DNA from: Zizania palustris
Taxonomy: Eukaryota > Streptophyta > Magnoliopsida > Poales > Poaceae
Direction of reading: 5' to 3'
Assembly: GCA_019279435.1 (NCBI GenBank)
Contig: JAAALK010000080.1
Coordinates: 89,363,653-89,427,652 of the forward strand
Length of the DNA: 64,000 nt
Part shown: positions 43,437 through 55,300 of the stretch, piece by piece
Layout: every line of letters begins with the position of its first letter
Position numbering within the stretch: position 1 is the first letter of the stretch
Notes under the pieces: generated by a model
The model's input: only the letters and a program-made list of their open reading frames with translations
What the model was told of the DNA's origin: nothing
The model's database searches: none
Made by a program: the position numbers and the translations under genes

Positions 43437-44988
43437 ACATGGCTCCTAGAGCCCCTCCTCCAGATATGGGAAGGACCACCCATTTCCCTCAGTCCGGTCT
43501 GTCCTCGAGCTTGGGGGCCTAGACCCTGCCAAGCTCCGGAGCTAGGCCCAGGACTTCTGGTTCATCTCGGCGCCTGACTATCTAGACCGCGTCGGGGCGA
43601 GGTACAGGAGCTCCTTTGTCGGTGGAGCCGCGGCCGGAGTTTCGCTCGAGGTAGTCATTCCGAAGGGCGAGGATGGTCCGGCAGGAGTCGGTGTCGTGGC
43701 TCCAGTTCTCGCCGTGAACGCTGCAGTAAAGAGCAGCCCCTCCGGAGAACGCCCTTGGTGAAGCCCTGGCTCCGGCGGGACACCCTCCACCGGATGTGTG
43801 CTGGTGCTTGGCGGGGCCCCTAGGGGTGATGCTGAGGACTTCCCCTTGAAGGTGCTTTCAACCTTGATGGGAGTCCCGGTGAGCAGAGTCTTGCCGACCA
43901 AAGTCTTGGCGACGAAGGTCTGGAATGGGGCGGATTCCACGGTCGAGGTCCGGCGGGGCTTCGTATGCCTTGGCGTTGGAGGCTCGGACAGGGACGATCA
44001 TCGCCTGTCAGGTGCAACTAACCTTCCTCGGACCAGGCGTACTCTTCGAAGTACGTCATGAGCTGCGCCACCGAGCAAATCGGCTTCCAATGAAGCTTGT
44101 CGAGGAGGCCCGGGTGGGTGACGCCCTCCCGGGCAGCATCAATGACCGAGGAGGCCGAGAGTCCTTTGATCTGGGCTTTGGTGTGCACGAAGCATTGAGA
44201 GTATTGCCGCAGCGTCTCCCCGAGCTGCTGCTTCACCTGGAAGAGGCTTCCGGTCGACAATTAGGGCCACGAAGGTCCCCTGGAAGTTTTTGATGAACTT
44301 CTTCTTCAGCTGGTCCCACGAACGGATGGTTCCAGGCCGCAGCGACGAGAACCATCGGAGAGCGATCCCTTCGAGCGCTAGAGGGAAGCACATGGCCATG
44401 GTATCGCAGCTCCCCCCGCATGCTTCTATTGCTAGAGCATACGAGCGGGAGAATTCTCCAGGGTCTGGAGGTCGGGGTGCAGGGGAAGACTCCTCATCGT
44501 ATGACACGTTTTCCTCTTCCACTTGATCTTCATCGTCGCTCAAGGCCATGGCTGAAACCCCCATGGTGCGGGAGGGCTCCAGAGGGCAAAGTGACGCCTC
44601 CTGGCGCCATTGAGCCAGATCCTGCCTTCAGCCTGGCATTCTCGGCTACCAGGGCATCGTCCTGACTCCCGCTTCCTCCGGAGGAGGTCTCCGGATCTTG
44701 CGAGCAGACGTAGTCGGTCCGGAGGGCCACCGCTGGAGGCCTGCTTGGAGCGTGCACCTCAGAAGGCCCATCCTGGGGCCCTGTGGGGTTGACGGAGGCC
44801 AGCTCTGCATAGCCAGCAGGACCCCAAGCCTCCGACGTCCCCCCAGGGGCCTGGGTCGGCTCTGTGGCGGGCGCTTCGACGGACGTGACGACCGGTGGAT
44901 CTGGAGTAGTGACTGGAGCAGGCTCAACTCCGGTGGTGCGGGCTGACCACCGCAGAGGAACCGTGCTCGCGCCATTCTGACCCAACAT
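43437..44988 (-). pseudogene. G1 gag
   Basis: The ATG at 44986-44988 starts MLGQNGASTVPLRWSARTTG and a Pro/Thr-rich N region. The capsid follows in other frames: SRSYALAIEACGGSCDTMAM, GIALRWFSSLRPGTIRSW, STGSLFQVKQQLGETLRQYS. The zinc-knuckle-like CSVHGENWSHDTDSC (near 43705-43750) and a basic C terminus need two further frame changes, and TAG/TGA codons occur near 43590-43500 and just before KRQWR. Gag is much more damaged than pol in this element. Confidence 0.8.
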
Positions 44989-45033
44989 GTCTCTGTGTAT
45001 GGATGTAGAGGACGCTAGCTTCTCAAACTAGGA

Positions 45034-45051
45034 TCCCCACGGACGACGCCA
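45034..45051 (-). other. G1 primer-binding site
   Basis: tggcgtcgtccgtgggga on the minus strand, one base different from the site of G2-G4. Confidence 0.85.
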
Positions 45052-45053
45052 AT

Positions 45054-45634
45054 TGTTGGGACGACAGATCGAACCAGCAGGTTTCTTTGTGGATGAGAGT
45101 AATGGAATGTAGTGCTCAGATTGTATTCTCGAATCTTGTGTTTATTACAACTGTAGTCTGGGGGTATTTATAGGGTGACCCGCCCTGAAGGGTCGGGTGC
45201 CTCCAAAACCCTCAACCGCTACTCGGTCTGACACAGGCCTGTAGTACAGACACGAATAGGTGTTACATAGTACAGACAAGAAGGTGCGATTCTGACAGCG
45301 TATAAGCCGTGTCGAGCGCTACAATGGCCGCCCGACACGGCGTAGGCGATCACGATCCTGTCCCCGGGCTGCCTTAACCGGGTCCTTTCCCACGTATGGT
45401 TGTGCCCCGAAGGCTTTGGACCTCCTGAAGGCTGGCCTCCGGACATCCAGCCGGTCGCTTCCCTTGAGAGTCCCTTCGGCACGCTTTGGAGCTCCCGAAG
45501 ACCTTTGGGCCTCCCCGTCCGGAGGCCCACGGGTACCTTCGGCGCAGGGCTTCGAGTCTTTCGGATGTGGCCTCCTCTTAGAACTATACTACTCTTCGCG
45601 CTTCCAACTGTCATCGGGATTATCTCCCCCAACA
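45054..45634 (-). repeat. G1 5' LTR
   Basis: 581 bp, the partner of 12646-13227. The tatttataggg at about 45165 is the inverted TATA box. The TSD ctatc follows at 45635-45639. Confidence 0.92.
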
Positions 45635-47678
45635 CTATCCCTGAGGACCAGCTTGAGTCGTTAGGAGATGATGACCTGTGTCTGTTTAACAACTGGGTGC
45701 ATCGTGTCTATGATAAGCGAATGTTCAAAAGACATGGCACAGAATCCATATGCTTTGAGTGTGGTGATCTAGGTCACTTCATCGCCGACTGCCCCAAGCA
45801 CAATGGTCACAAGAAGGGTACCAGTGGTGGCTTCTACGACTCCGACAAGCACGACAGCTCCTCCTTCACAAAGGGCAAGCCCAACACAATATTATTCAGA
45901 AAGGACCTGAAGGACTACCGGCGTGAGAACAAGAAGCGAGACAAGGCCTTCTTCGCCGAGATGGAGAAAAGCTACTCCAAGCGGTCTTCGTCTTCTTCCT
46001 CTTCATCAAGCTCAAGCGATGAGGAGATCGTGATTAGGAAGAGGAAGGACAAGGAAGATCCAGCGGGCCTCTGCTTCATGTCCTTCGGGGACAGGCCGAA
46101 GAGCCACTCACATCACCGCCGAAGATCCCACAAGAGCTTCTACTCAATGGCTCTTGGGGATAAGGAAGAGAAGGGCTCCCCGACGACTCCGACGATGACG
46201 ACGATGAAAAGGTATCTTCCTATGAACGCGAAATCGTTGATTTACTTGAAGAGAACCGTCAGGAGTTGAGATATCGGGAGAAACTTCTTAGAGGGTCTAA
46301 GAAGAGGATAGATGAGCTTGAGAGTGAGCTTGTCATCGCCAACGTTAGAATTGAGAGTCTATCTTCTTCCCCTTGCTTGGGTGGTAGCATTGAGTTCCCA
46401 AATTGTGAGGTGTTACTGTGTGACCTCACGACTCTGTAGTCCAGGTACATAGAGAGGGTAGATGAGAGGGACGCTTTGGCCAATGAGCTTGAGAGCGCTC
46501 AGCTAGAGCTGAAAGATGCTCATGCCACTATCGTCATGCCCTGTGTTGATAGCCCATCCCAACTAGCTAGTTTAGCTGAGCTGAAAGCCAAGGGTGATGA
46601 GCAGTTGGGCGAGTTGGAGTGAGTCACAACTAAGTTGGAGCAGACTAGGCTAGAGCTTGAGACACTATCAGTTCCACCCACTGTCTGTGAGAACTGCTTG
46701 TCTCTTAGATTGGAGTTGATCAAGCTAAAAGCCGAGAAGTCTGTCCAGGTTGATAGAGAGTGTGAGACCTGCTTGTCTCAGGTAAAGGTTCTAGCTTTCT
46801 TGAGAGAGGAGATAGCTGATGTTGAGAATGAGAACTTTTACCTCCGTCAAATCCTGAGTTGGGTGAGTTCCAAAGAGCCACAGCTCGGCATGATGATCCA
46901 ATAGTTTAAGAGGCAGGATGGGTTTGGGGTAGGTTACACCTACACCAAGGCTGATTTTGAGAGTGCCATTAGCCGGGCAGTGGAGTGGAGTAAAATGACT
47001 CGTGAACAGACATACCCCAAGACTCACTCCACTGAATCTTTCAAAGCTAGTCAGCCCAAGGATGGAGTGTTCCAAGAACAACATAAAGATTCACACAAGA
47101 ATCCCATCTGTGTTCCAAAGCCCAAACATCTTTACACTTCTCTAGACTCTGTACCTGGACCCTCTCACACCAAGGAGTCTACAGCCAACACCACTAAGCC
47201 CAATAACCCCAAGCCTCAACCACATCCCAAGAAGCCCACTTATCACTGTGACTACTATCAGAGAGACGGGCATCTTGAGAAGTTTTGCTTCAGTAGGAAG
47301 CGGGTTGAGAGAGCAGTGAGAGCTCATGGAAGGCAGGAGCAGTTCTACCAGCAGGGTGGTAGATTGAGAGTTCCTCGACGTGGGGAGAGGCTAGAGGCCA
47401 GGTCACGTCGTTTAGGTGGTGGTAGAGGAGACGACTTTCATGCCCGTGCTCTGGAGGGTGGTGGTCGCTCCGGCAGAGCTCTAGGCCGTTCTGGATACTG
47501 TTTAGCACCTCGTGGCCGAGACTTTAGGCAGAACCGAGGACCGCGCTTTGAGCCGCATTTTGGTCCAGACTCTTATGATACCTTCTGCTTTCCGTCTTTT
47601 GAGCAGATGGCTTGACAATGGTTTAGTTCTTTTGCTAAACCTGGTGCCGGACCATTAGCTCCCCCTTACGGCCACTGA
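45635..47678 (+). pseudogene. C1 gag, main part after G1
   Basis: It begins with the second ctatc and continues DQLESLGDDDLCLFNNWVHR, the C2 gag sequence in the same place. Zinc knuckle CFECGDLGHFIADC is at about 45750-45792. A Lys/Arg-rich region, a run of eleven serines near 45987-46017, an acidic stretch (frame change near 46185), a long coiled coil with CXXC pairs, a second knuckle YHCDYYQRDGHLEKFCF near 47243-47293 and an Arg/Gly-rich tail follow. Stops near 46437, 46621, 46903 and 47614 show decay. The architecture equals C2 and C3 gag. Confidence 0.85.
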
Positions 47679-47680
47679 TC

Positions 47681-48084
47681 ATGCAGGATCGAGGACTAGA
47701 GGACGTATGGATCATGGACTTAGGATGCTCTTGCCACATGACGGGACATCGCAGATGGTTCTCCAGTCTCTTTCCCCCAAGCTCTAAGGAATACATCACA
47801 TTCGGGAACAGTGGTCAAGGGAAGGTACATGGCATTGGCTCAATTCACATCTCTGACCATTTCTCTTTGATGAACGTTGCTTTAGTTGGAAACTTGAATT
47901 TCAATCTGATTTCTGTTTCGCAACTTCTTGAGGATGGTTTGGAGGTCCGTTTTAAGAAGGGCATGTGTTCTGTGGTTGATTCTACAGTGTCTTTGGTTTG
48001 CTAGAAAGAGGGTATTGACTTTGAGGAGACTTTTGCCCCTGTTGCCCGTCTTGAGTCCATTCGCATTCTTTTAGTTTGTGCCGC
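47681..48084 (+). pseudogene. C1 protease joined directly to reverse transcriptase by deletion
   Basis: DVWIMDLGCSCHMTGH is the protease start, but the active-site DSG is DLG here (47717-47725), so it would be inactive. The protease-like frame runs to a TAG at 48001-48003, and the next codons read EGIDFEETFAPVARLESIRI, which is RT motif 1. Compared with C3, roughly 1.5 kb coding the pre-integrase domain, integrase and the N terminus of RT is gone. The RT is then cut by G4 at 48084 with gccgc as TSD, and resumes at 56901. Confidence 0.85.
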
Positions 48085-48579
48085 TGTCGGGGGAAAATAT
48101 TCCATCTTCAGTGTTATTGCAGTAACAGGACAAAGGCCGGTGATTAAGTCAAAGGTTTCCAGCATATAACTCTAGGGATACAGTAGATCAAGTTCGAAGT
48201 ATGGAGACGGACTATAGTTCGGAGTATATCTTTGAACTTGGACTCTTTCGAGAGCTTCTTTGCCAGCTAAGATGGAAGACTTATCTTCTTTCTCATTAGA
48301 TTAGTCTTTTACCATTTTAGCCCTATTAAGGGTACCGAATAGTTTCCACTATGTCGGTTGTAATAAAGGGGTAAAAGGGTCTTTTCCGTAATATTTGGGC
48401 CTATAAATACCCCCCATTTTACCCTGTAATGAGGACCGGATACAAGTTATTCAATACACACTTCCAAACTATTTTAAGCTATTATCCTTTCGGAGGCTTG
48501 GAATAGTTTACTTCGCAAACACTTCGTTTGTTAGTTTCTAATCTTTAGAAACCTGTTAGCGTAATCTTTTACGCCAACA
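48085..48579 (+). repeat. G4 5' LTR
   Basis: Starts TGTCGGGGG (one change from TGTTGGGGG), ends CGCCAACA. TATAAATA at 48402-48409 is the likely promoter. Confidence 0.93.
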
Positions 48580-48581
48580 GT

Positions 48582-48599
48582 TGGCGCCGTCCGTGGGGA
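48582..48599 (+). other. G4 primer-binding site
   Basis: tggcgccgtccgtgggga, two bases after the LTR. Confidence 0.9.
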
Positions 48600-48641
48600 A
48601 TCTAGTCCAAAAAGCTTCGTTCTCTACCAAGTTCTCAGACC

Positions 48642-50161
48642 ATGCCTCCTAAGCAGAGTGCAGGTGGTAATCCTGTTCGGAGGTCTCCTCGGACCTCTGG
48701 AGCAAGATCTTCAAACACAGTTGAGGTCGGAGGACCTTTGACGTTTTCCTCCACCTCAAACTCCGGAAGGGATTCCCCTTCCTCGAGCATACGGAGTTCC
48801 TCTGCCAACTCCATCTATACTTCGGCCAGCCGGAGTCCCTCTTCCACCTCAAGTTCCACTTCGAACCGATGCTTACAGTTCTCGAGACCCGGAAGATCCT
48901 TCCGGAGGAGATGAAGACGGTCTTGGTGATATGGCTGCTCAAATGGCCAGTCTCCAAGCTGAAGTAGCAAGGTGGCAGCAAGAAGCTGCAGATAGGCTTC
49001 GTTCTCAGGCCACCCCCGTCATCCCCGAAGTGCCCGAAGACGACGAACTTATTTATCCTGAAGCCTCGGAGAACGCGTCCTTCGACACCGAATCTCCTGC
49101 TGCATCCTGAGTTGCAGAAAGTGCGCTTCGATCCTAAGTTTAAAACTTCGAAGCTTTGCAAATATTCCGGAGATGAAGATCCTAGAGAGTTTGCCCGTTC
49201 TTATGCATTAGCAATTGAAGCCAGTGGGGGAGTGCGAGATACTATGGCCAAATGTTTTCCCCTAGCCTTCCAAGGAGTGGCTTTGCGGTGGTTCTGGTCT
49301 CTAAAGCCAGGATCAATCAGTTCATGGGGGCAGTTGAGGAAGAAGTTCATGAGTAACTTTCAGGGTACTTTCGTACCCCCAATGTCAACAGGAAGCCTTT
49401 TCCAGGTGAAGCAGTTTCCCGGAGAGACCTTAAGACATTATTTCAAGCGCTTCGCTCATACAAAGTCGCAAATTCAAGGGTTATCTATGTCTTCGGTAGT
49501 TGACGCAGCCCGAGAGGGAGTTATTCATGCAGGCCTCCTTGATAAACTTCACCAGAAAAATATATCTTCTGTTTCTCAGTTGATGTATTATTTCGAAGAG
49601 TATGCAAGGTCAGAAGAGGGATGGCTTCGAAGAACTGCTGCAACTCCGTCAATAGTGCAAGAAGTTAAGTTGGAAGTAAAAACTTCAGCACAGCCGCAAG
49701 GGCCTAGCTTCAAAGTTCAGCATGACAGGTGTCGGGGGCAAAAGCATCCTCGTTCGGAAGTTTTGAACATTGCACCCCCGCAGAAGTTTACCCTAAAGGG
49801 CTCCGCAACCTTCAGGAAGCAAGACCAGCGGCTGGAGGCCGCCAAGGAAACCGGCTGACAAAGCCCAGGCCTTTTTCTGCTGTATCCATGGTGAAAATCG
49901 GAGTCACGCAACTGATGCGTGCAAATCTATACTTGCCTTGAGAGGAGAGTACTTGGAAAGAACTTCGGGTAGAGGCACTACTGACCGAGTTCTGGCTGAA
50001 GTGCGTCCGGAGCCTGTCCAGGCTGTGGTGCGAATAGAGAACTTCTATCCGGCAAGACGCCCTCCGGTGGTCAATGTTATGCCACCTCCGAAGCAAGAAT
50101 AGGGCAAGATCGAGGAAAAAGAGTAGTCCTCCCCATCTCCGGAGGAGGGACCCTCGGAAGT
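48642..50161 (+). pseudogene. G4 gag
   Basis: The ATG at 48642 opens MPPKQSAGGNPVRRSPRTSG. A frameshift near 48760 and another near 49100 lead into a 249-codon capsid frame (49112-49858) with LALRWFW-type core motifs and STGSLFQVKQFPGETLRHYF. A further shift near 49815 precedes the knuckle-like CCIHGENRSHATDACK (about 49870-49925), and a TAG at about 50101 precedes the junction with protease. Four lesions make it non-functional, yet its motifs align to G2 throughout. Confidence 0.83.
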
Positions 50162-51608
50162 ATGTCAAAGAGACAGAGAAGAGATTATGTTAGAGAAGTG
50201 GGCCATATTGGAACCTCTTCATCTGCAGTTGCTATGCCCGAATGGTCCCATGTGCCAATATCTTTTTCCGCAGATGATGCAGCTGGTATAAAATTTCCAC
50301 ATGCAGACCCACTTGTCATCACTGCCGACATAGCAGGAACTGAGGTTCGAAGAGTGCTAATTGACGGAGGGAGTTCGGCGGATATTATTTTTGTCCAAGA
50401 CTTTGATCAACTTTGCATCTCCAAAAAGCATCTTCTCCCAGAGCCCGTCCTTTACAAGGTTTTGCAGGACCCCCTCTTGATGCCCTCGGCCAAATTGGCA
50501 TGGAAGTTACTTTCGGAGAGGGGCCACTGGTCAGGACACAGGAAGTGATCTTCGATGTTGTGGATGCTCCATATGCATACAATGTCATCTTCGGAAGAGG
50601 CATGTTAAATATATTCGGAGCTGTGGCGCATCATAATTACTTATGTATGAAGATGCCCACACAGGCGGGAGTGCTCACTGTTTTCGGAGATCAGGCCATT
50701 GCGCGAAGAGCGGAGTATGGTCATGGCCCTCCTCTTGACCCGAGACAGGTGTACAGTGTGCAAGATAATCCGAAATATTTTTCTGCTCCTAGCGAATCTT
50801 CGAAGAAATCCTTCCCAAGACCAAGTCCGAAGGAGAGATTGCAACGAAGGTTATTGTCAAAGATGGCAAGGAATATTCATTTCAATTTGGTAAAGATTTG
50901 CCTCCAGAAGTTGCTACTTCCTTAGAGAAAGTAGTTGAGGAGAATCTAGATGTCTTTGCTTGGTCTGATGAAGACATCACCGGAGTCAGTCGGGACATTA
51001 TTGAACACAGTATACTTGTGAACCTGAAGGCTCGGCCTGTTTGGCAAGGACTCCGGAAGTTGTCTATGGAGAGAGCTATCCTTGCTAAGGACGAAGTTGA
51101 AAAGTTGCTGAAGGCTGGGATTATCAGAGAAGTGGCTCATACGGAGTGGTTAGCCAACCCAGTCTTCGTTAGGAAGAAATCTTCCGGGAAGTGGCGCATG
51201 TGTATTGATTTTACATCCCTGAATAAAGCATGCCCCCGCGACCCCAACCCCATGCCCCGAATTGATCAATTGGTCGACTCCACTCCCGGTTCGGAGTTAT
51301 TAAGCTTCCTCAACGCGTATTCCGGCAATCATCAAATCTGGTTAAAGCGCGAAGATGAAATCAAGACAAGCTTCGTAACTCCTTCAGGAGTCTTTTGTTA
51401 TGTAAGAATGCCCTTTGGCTTGAGAAATGCCGGGGCTACTTTTTCGAGGTTAATTGCTAAGGCTCTAGGTCATCAATTAGGTCGCAATGTAGAGCCCTCT
51501 ATGGATGATATTGTAATAAAGAGTGCTTTAAAGCACCAACATAGCCTAGACTTAACAGAAACATTCAATAGCCTTCAGTCATGTGGGATCCGTCTTAACT
51601 CCTTGTAA
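50162..51608 (+). pseudogene. G4 protease and truncated reverse transcriptase
   Basis: Protease: KRQRRDYVREVGHIGTSS, active site VLIDGGSSADIIF near 50358-50396, a frame change near 50445, then IFGRGMLNIFGAVAHHNYL. A second shift occurs near 50830. RT: TEWLANPVFVRKKSSGKWRM, FTSLNKACPRDPNPMPRIDQ, FLNAYSGNHQIWLKREDE and PSMDDIV, where YMDD has become SMDD. After CGIRLN the frame ends at a TAA (51606-51608) because the sequence jumps to the post-integrase region (compare 59828 with 62268 in G5). About 2.4 kb of RT thumb, RNase H and integrase is lost. Confidence 0.85.
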
Positions 51609-51754
51609 TCATTTGTAAACACTTTCCGAATCAATAAAGAATATGGTTTAGATAATGCCTACCCCTCATAAACTTCCCACTTCTTAGTGGACGCACTGGA
51701 ATAGCGGAGTTGACCGAGAGGGAAGTGTCATTAATTTGAATCATATTTTCGGAC

Positions 51755-52188
51755 TTCGGACCACTGGTCCGAAATTTCCAACGTGGTGGGCTGAAATAAT
51801 CCGGAGTCCAAGCCACCGGCTTGTAGGCATCCGTAAAAAGAGTCCAAGGAGACCAAATGATGCGGAGTCCAAGCCACCGGCTTGTAGGCATCCGTAAAAA
51901 GAGTCCAAGGAGACCACTGCGAAATCCAAACCACTGGTTTGACAGAATTGGCAAAAAGAGCCGAAGGAGGCCAAAACAAAACAGAGTTTGAGCTCATGAG
52001 CTTCGAATGTCTGTTAAAAAAGTCCAAAGTGACAAATCGTTTAGGACACTAAAGTGTCCGAAAAGTTGTCCAAAGTGATTTCTTTCAAAACATAAGGTAC
52101 TAAGTTACCAATCTTTAGACTACAAATAGTCGAAGACATTTTATAAGATTTTAATCAATCTTTAAATTGCTAAGGGGCACCGAACCCC
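51755..52188. repeat. G4 hairpin array at the convergence of pol and antisense gene
   Basis: At least nine short inverted repeats stand in a row: ttcggaccactggtccgaa (51755-51773), caagccaccggcttg (51809-51823 and 51870-51884), caaaccactggtttg (51927-51941), agctcatgagct (51991-52002), ggacactaaagtgtcc (52044-52059), ggtactaagttacc (52096-52109, weak), gactacaaatagtc (52118-52131), ggggcaccgaacccc (52174-52188). Many are followed by a spacer resembling aaaaagagtccaaggaga. A 61-bp unit is exactly duplicated around the second and third. G5 has the same series at 62421-62854. Confidence 0.85.
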
Positions 52189-52343
52189 CAAAATTGTACT
52201 CCTAAGTTTTTCTTTGCGCCTAACCATCTTTGAATATAGTTCGAAGTTTCTTACGCCCAAAAAGGGACTGGGAAATAGGGAGACAATTTTAAATCGATAT
52301 TTATTGTTCGAATAAATATGATTACATCATGAAAAATCGGTAT

Positions 52344-55300
52344 CTATACCAAGAAGGAATCGAAGACCCTTCGATCTCTAGAGCTAAGGTTGGAACGACT
52401 AGTTCCAGAGCCGGGAGTTCTAACAACTTTGCGTTTAACTATCCTACCTCCATTCGAAGCTCTAAAGTCTTTCTGCTCTTGTTGAAGCTCGGCCCAAGTT
52501 CGAAGTCGTTCGGGGCTCCTTTCCCAGCTTCCAAGTTCTTCAAGCTTTTTACCTTGAGCTTCATCTTCGTCTTCGGACCATGCAATGTCTTCGGAAGATG
52601 AAGTTTCCAAGTTAACTTCTTTTTCTTCCTCTTTAATATAAGACAATATGTCTTTGCTTACTTTGGGCGTAATCGCACCGGAGCTATCCCGAGGAACTAA
52701 AAATCGAGGGTGCTTGTGAAGTTTTAAAATATCGAAGGTAGCCCATAGTAGGCGGAGTTCTTAGTTAACGTCTAACACTTCGACATCTTCCATATGAGGC
52801 AAAGCCTAAAAACATGATAAGCAAATTTTCATTCATAAATGTACAAAAGCATGATGCTTTACATCATCGAAGATCCTAAGATAAATCTAAACCTGCGGGT
52901 TTGGCGGAGGCTGGCTGCTCGAAGCTTGTGACTGAGCTTGCTTCTAGCGTTGCCCTTCATCAATCCAAGCCTTGATCGCAGAGCGACCTTCGGCTCTCCA
53001 TGAAGTTTGGAAGGCTTGCCAAGCAGCGGCCACACCTTCGGAAGGAGTAAGAAGCTGATTGTCGTCAAAGGTAATGGGAGTTGCCCCTGCGTTCGGAGTT
53101 ATTGATATGCCCAGATCTTCGTAGTAACGAAGTATGCCGATAGCAGCTACTTGTCTGGAGATTTCTCCGTACCGAATGCCTGCTGTCTTCATTTGCTTCG
53201 CTGCTCCTTGGATCCTCTTCAGCCGTCGTAGCAGGGGGATGTTGTCATCTGAAGGAAGCGTCCCAGTAGTACCAAAGTACTCTAGAACACCTAGCAGTTG
53301 GTTCATAACCTCCGCAGCTATCTTCTCTAACTTGAGCTTGTCTTCGATTAAGGCATCCTTCGTCGAAGCTAATTCTTCTACCACTCCAGAGAGCCTAGCT
53401 GCCTCTGTAGCTAAAGAATTTTTTTGGTTGAGTAGGTGGCTAGCTTCCTCGGTAGTTTGGCTTTTTCTTCTCGGAGCCTGACAAGCTCAGCTCCCGCCAT
53501 AGCATGCTCCGCCCGCATCTTTTCAATTTCCACTCGAAGCACAATTTGTTCTACTTCGAGCTCTTTATTCGCAGTTTCCAAGCTTTGTCTGGCCCTGCGC
53601 TCCACTGAAACCATGTTGTCTAAGTGGGAAACCCGACCTTCGGAGATATTAAGATTTCGCTGAAGCGTGGTAATTTCCTCTCGAAGGCGAAGGCTTCCGC
53701 GTTCATTTGAAATGTTCGCAGCTCGGGCCAAGACTATTTGCTACAAAGAGAATAAACCAAGGTGACAAATTATTTGTATATAAGATTAATTTTGCTTTGC
53801 AGATACTTCGTACCTGGTACGCTGCACGCTCCATAGCAGCGTTGAGCTCCGAACTCTCAGCCTTGCTCAAGATAGCTACCAAGTCTATCTCCCCGACTTC
53901 GCGGCTAGCTCGATCCAAAGGCTCAAGCAAAGTCCGAAGTCCGGTTCTTCGCTCCAAGAAAGGAGATAGAAGAGGGAGCATACTCAAGGCCTGCTGGTCA
54001 TTTTCATTTGGCGAGGAGCCAGAGCGCGGGGCCATATCTTTTGGAACTTCGGTAGACTGACCCCCCTCCGTAGATTGGTTTCCGTCTGTCGATTCAGACG
54101 AAGTTGATCCTGAGCTCGGAGCAGGGAGGTGGTCCATCTTGCCTTTGCCTTTTCCAGGTCCCATTTGAGCGACTTCTAGAATCGGCTCCGAGGTTGTCGA
54201 AGGCCCAGGAATCATATCTTCGGGACGGACCTCTTCCACGGGAGCAGATCCTGTTGAAGCAAAGGTATTATACACTGTATAATTTCACAGGAAAAAAGAG
54301 CAAAAGAATTATGTGAAGTTTACCTCCGACGTCTTGTCGACGGGTGAGCATTGGACTGCTTGGCGGGTCGAAGGCTACTCCAAAGTCTTCGTCGGAGTCT
54401 ACAGTCAAATCTTCGACGGTTGGATCATCTTCGGGAGCGGCCGTTGTTACTTCACCTAGAATCGAAGTTGATTCTACAGTAACTTCGACTCCACCTTCGT
54501 TCACAGGGGCTCCATATTGCGGTAAATTCTCTTGAGCAGCCGGAGTCCTCATTTGCTCAAGGTTGTCTTGAGACTCCAGCACGCTCACAACATCATCAAT
54601 ATTTGCATCTGTTTGGGCTGCATCCTTGTCAATTAGGTCAACAAGCATCCTGCCTTCATCCTCCGAGGAACCGGAGACCGAATCTATTGGGCTTGGAGGT
54701 GAAACAACTCTTGGCTTTCGAGCTATCTTTTTTGATGGAGTCTTGGCAGAGCTCGAAGCTCCAGCTTCGGCTTTTCTCTTTTTGGGCCCTTTCTCCGAAG
54801 GCAACCAATCCAAAAGAGGGGGCGGAATAGCTTCGAGTAGCCCCCATACTCGGTTGGACCACTCCCAAGTACCAACCAATTTAATTCTCCATTCCTTCTC
54901 GACAGGAGTTGGGACGCCCAGAATCTTCTCCGAAGCTCGTACAATTTGCTCCGAAGTTATAGGGGCCGAAGAGGCTAAAAAATGAGTTAAGTTGGTTCTT
55001 TCTTCAAATGAATATATGTGACATATGCTGTTTTCGAAGTTACCTGCAGGGCTCGAGTTCGAAGAAATCTTGCGAAGGCCGTCCTCTGGATCTTCTGCGA
55101 AGGCCGTCCGATGAACTCCTCTGCCAGATCCCTCATACTCAGGCGATGGCTGATGCATTGGAGAAGGCTAAGCTGGGCTTCAAGCTGGCCTGGGTCCGGG
55201 TGGACAAGGGCTTCCTTCCGGAAGTTTATGTCTCGAAGAGGTCCCGCTAGTTGGCTTCCTGCCCCAACTTCGGCGTAAAACCAGCGAAGGATCCAATCCG

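Larger units (their letters stand above)
12646..45634 (-). mobile_element. Ty3/gypsy Tat-like retrotransposon G1, inserted in C1 gag
   Basis: LTRs of 582 and 581 bp (TGTTGGGGG...CCCAACA on the minus strand) are flanked by ctatc at 12641-12645 and 45635-45639. On the minus strand from right to left come 5' LTR, PBS, gag, protease, RT, RNase H and integrase. On the plus strand a spliced antisense gene runs from 13793 to 38978. Removing C2, the 34359 LTR, the gap and G3 leaves roughly 11 kb, a normal size for a Tat element. The two LTRs differ at several percent of positions by eye, more than those of C3, consistent with an older insertion. Confidence 0.93.

Noticed and set aside
45980..46020. 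Serine codon run as a microsatellite
   Set aside because: It is the conserved Ser-rich segment of C1 gag, also present in C2 near 29900, so it is coding in origin.
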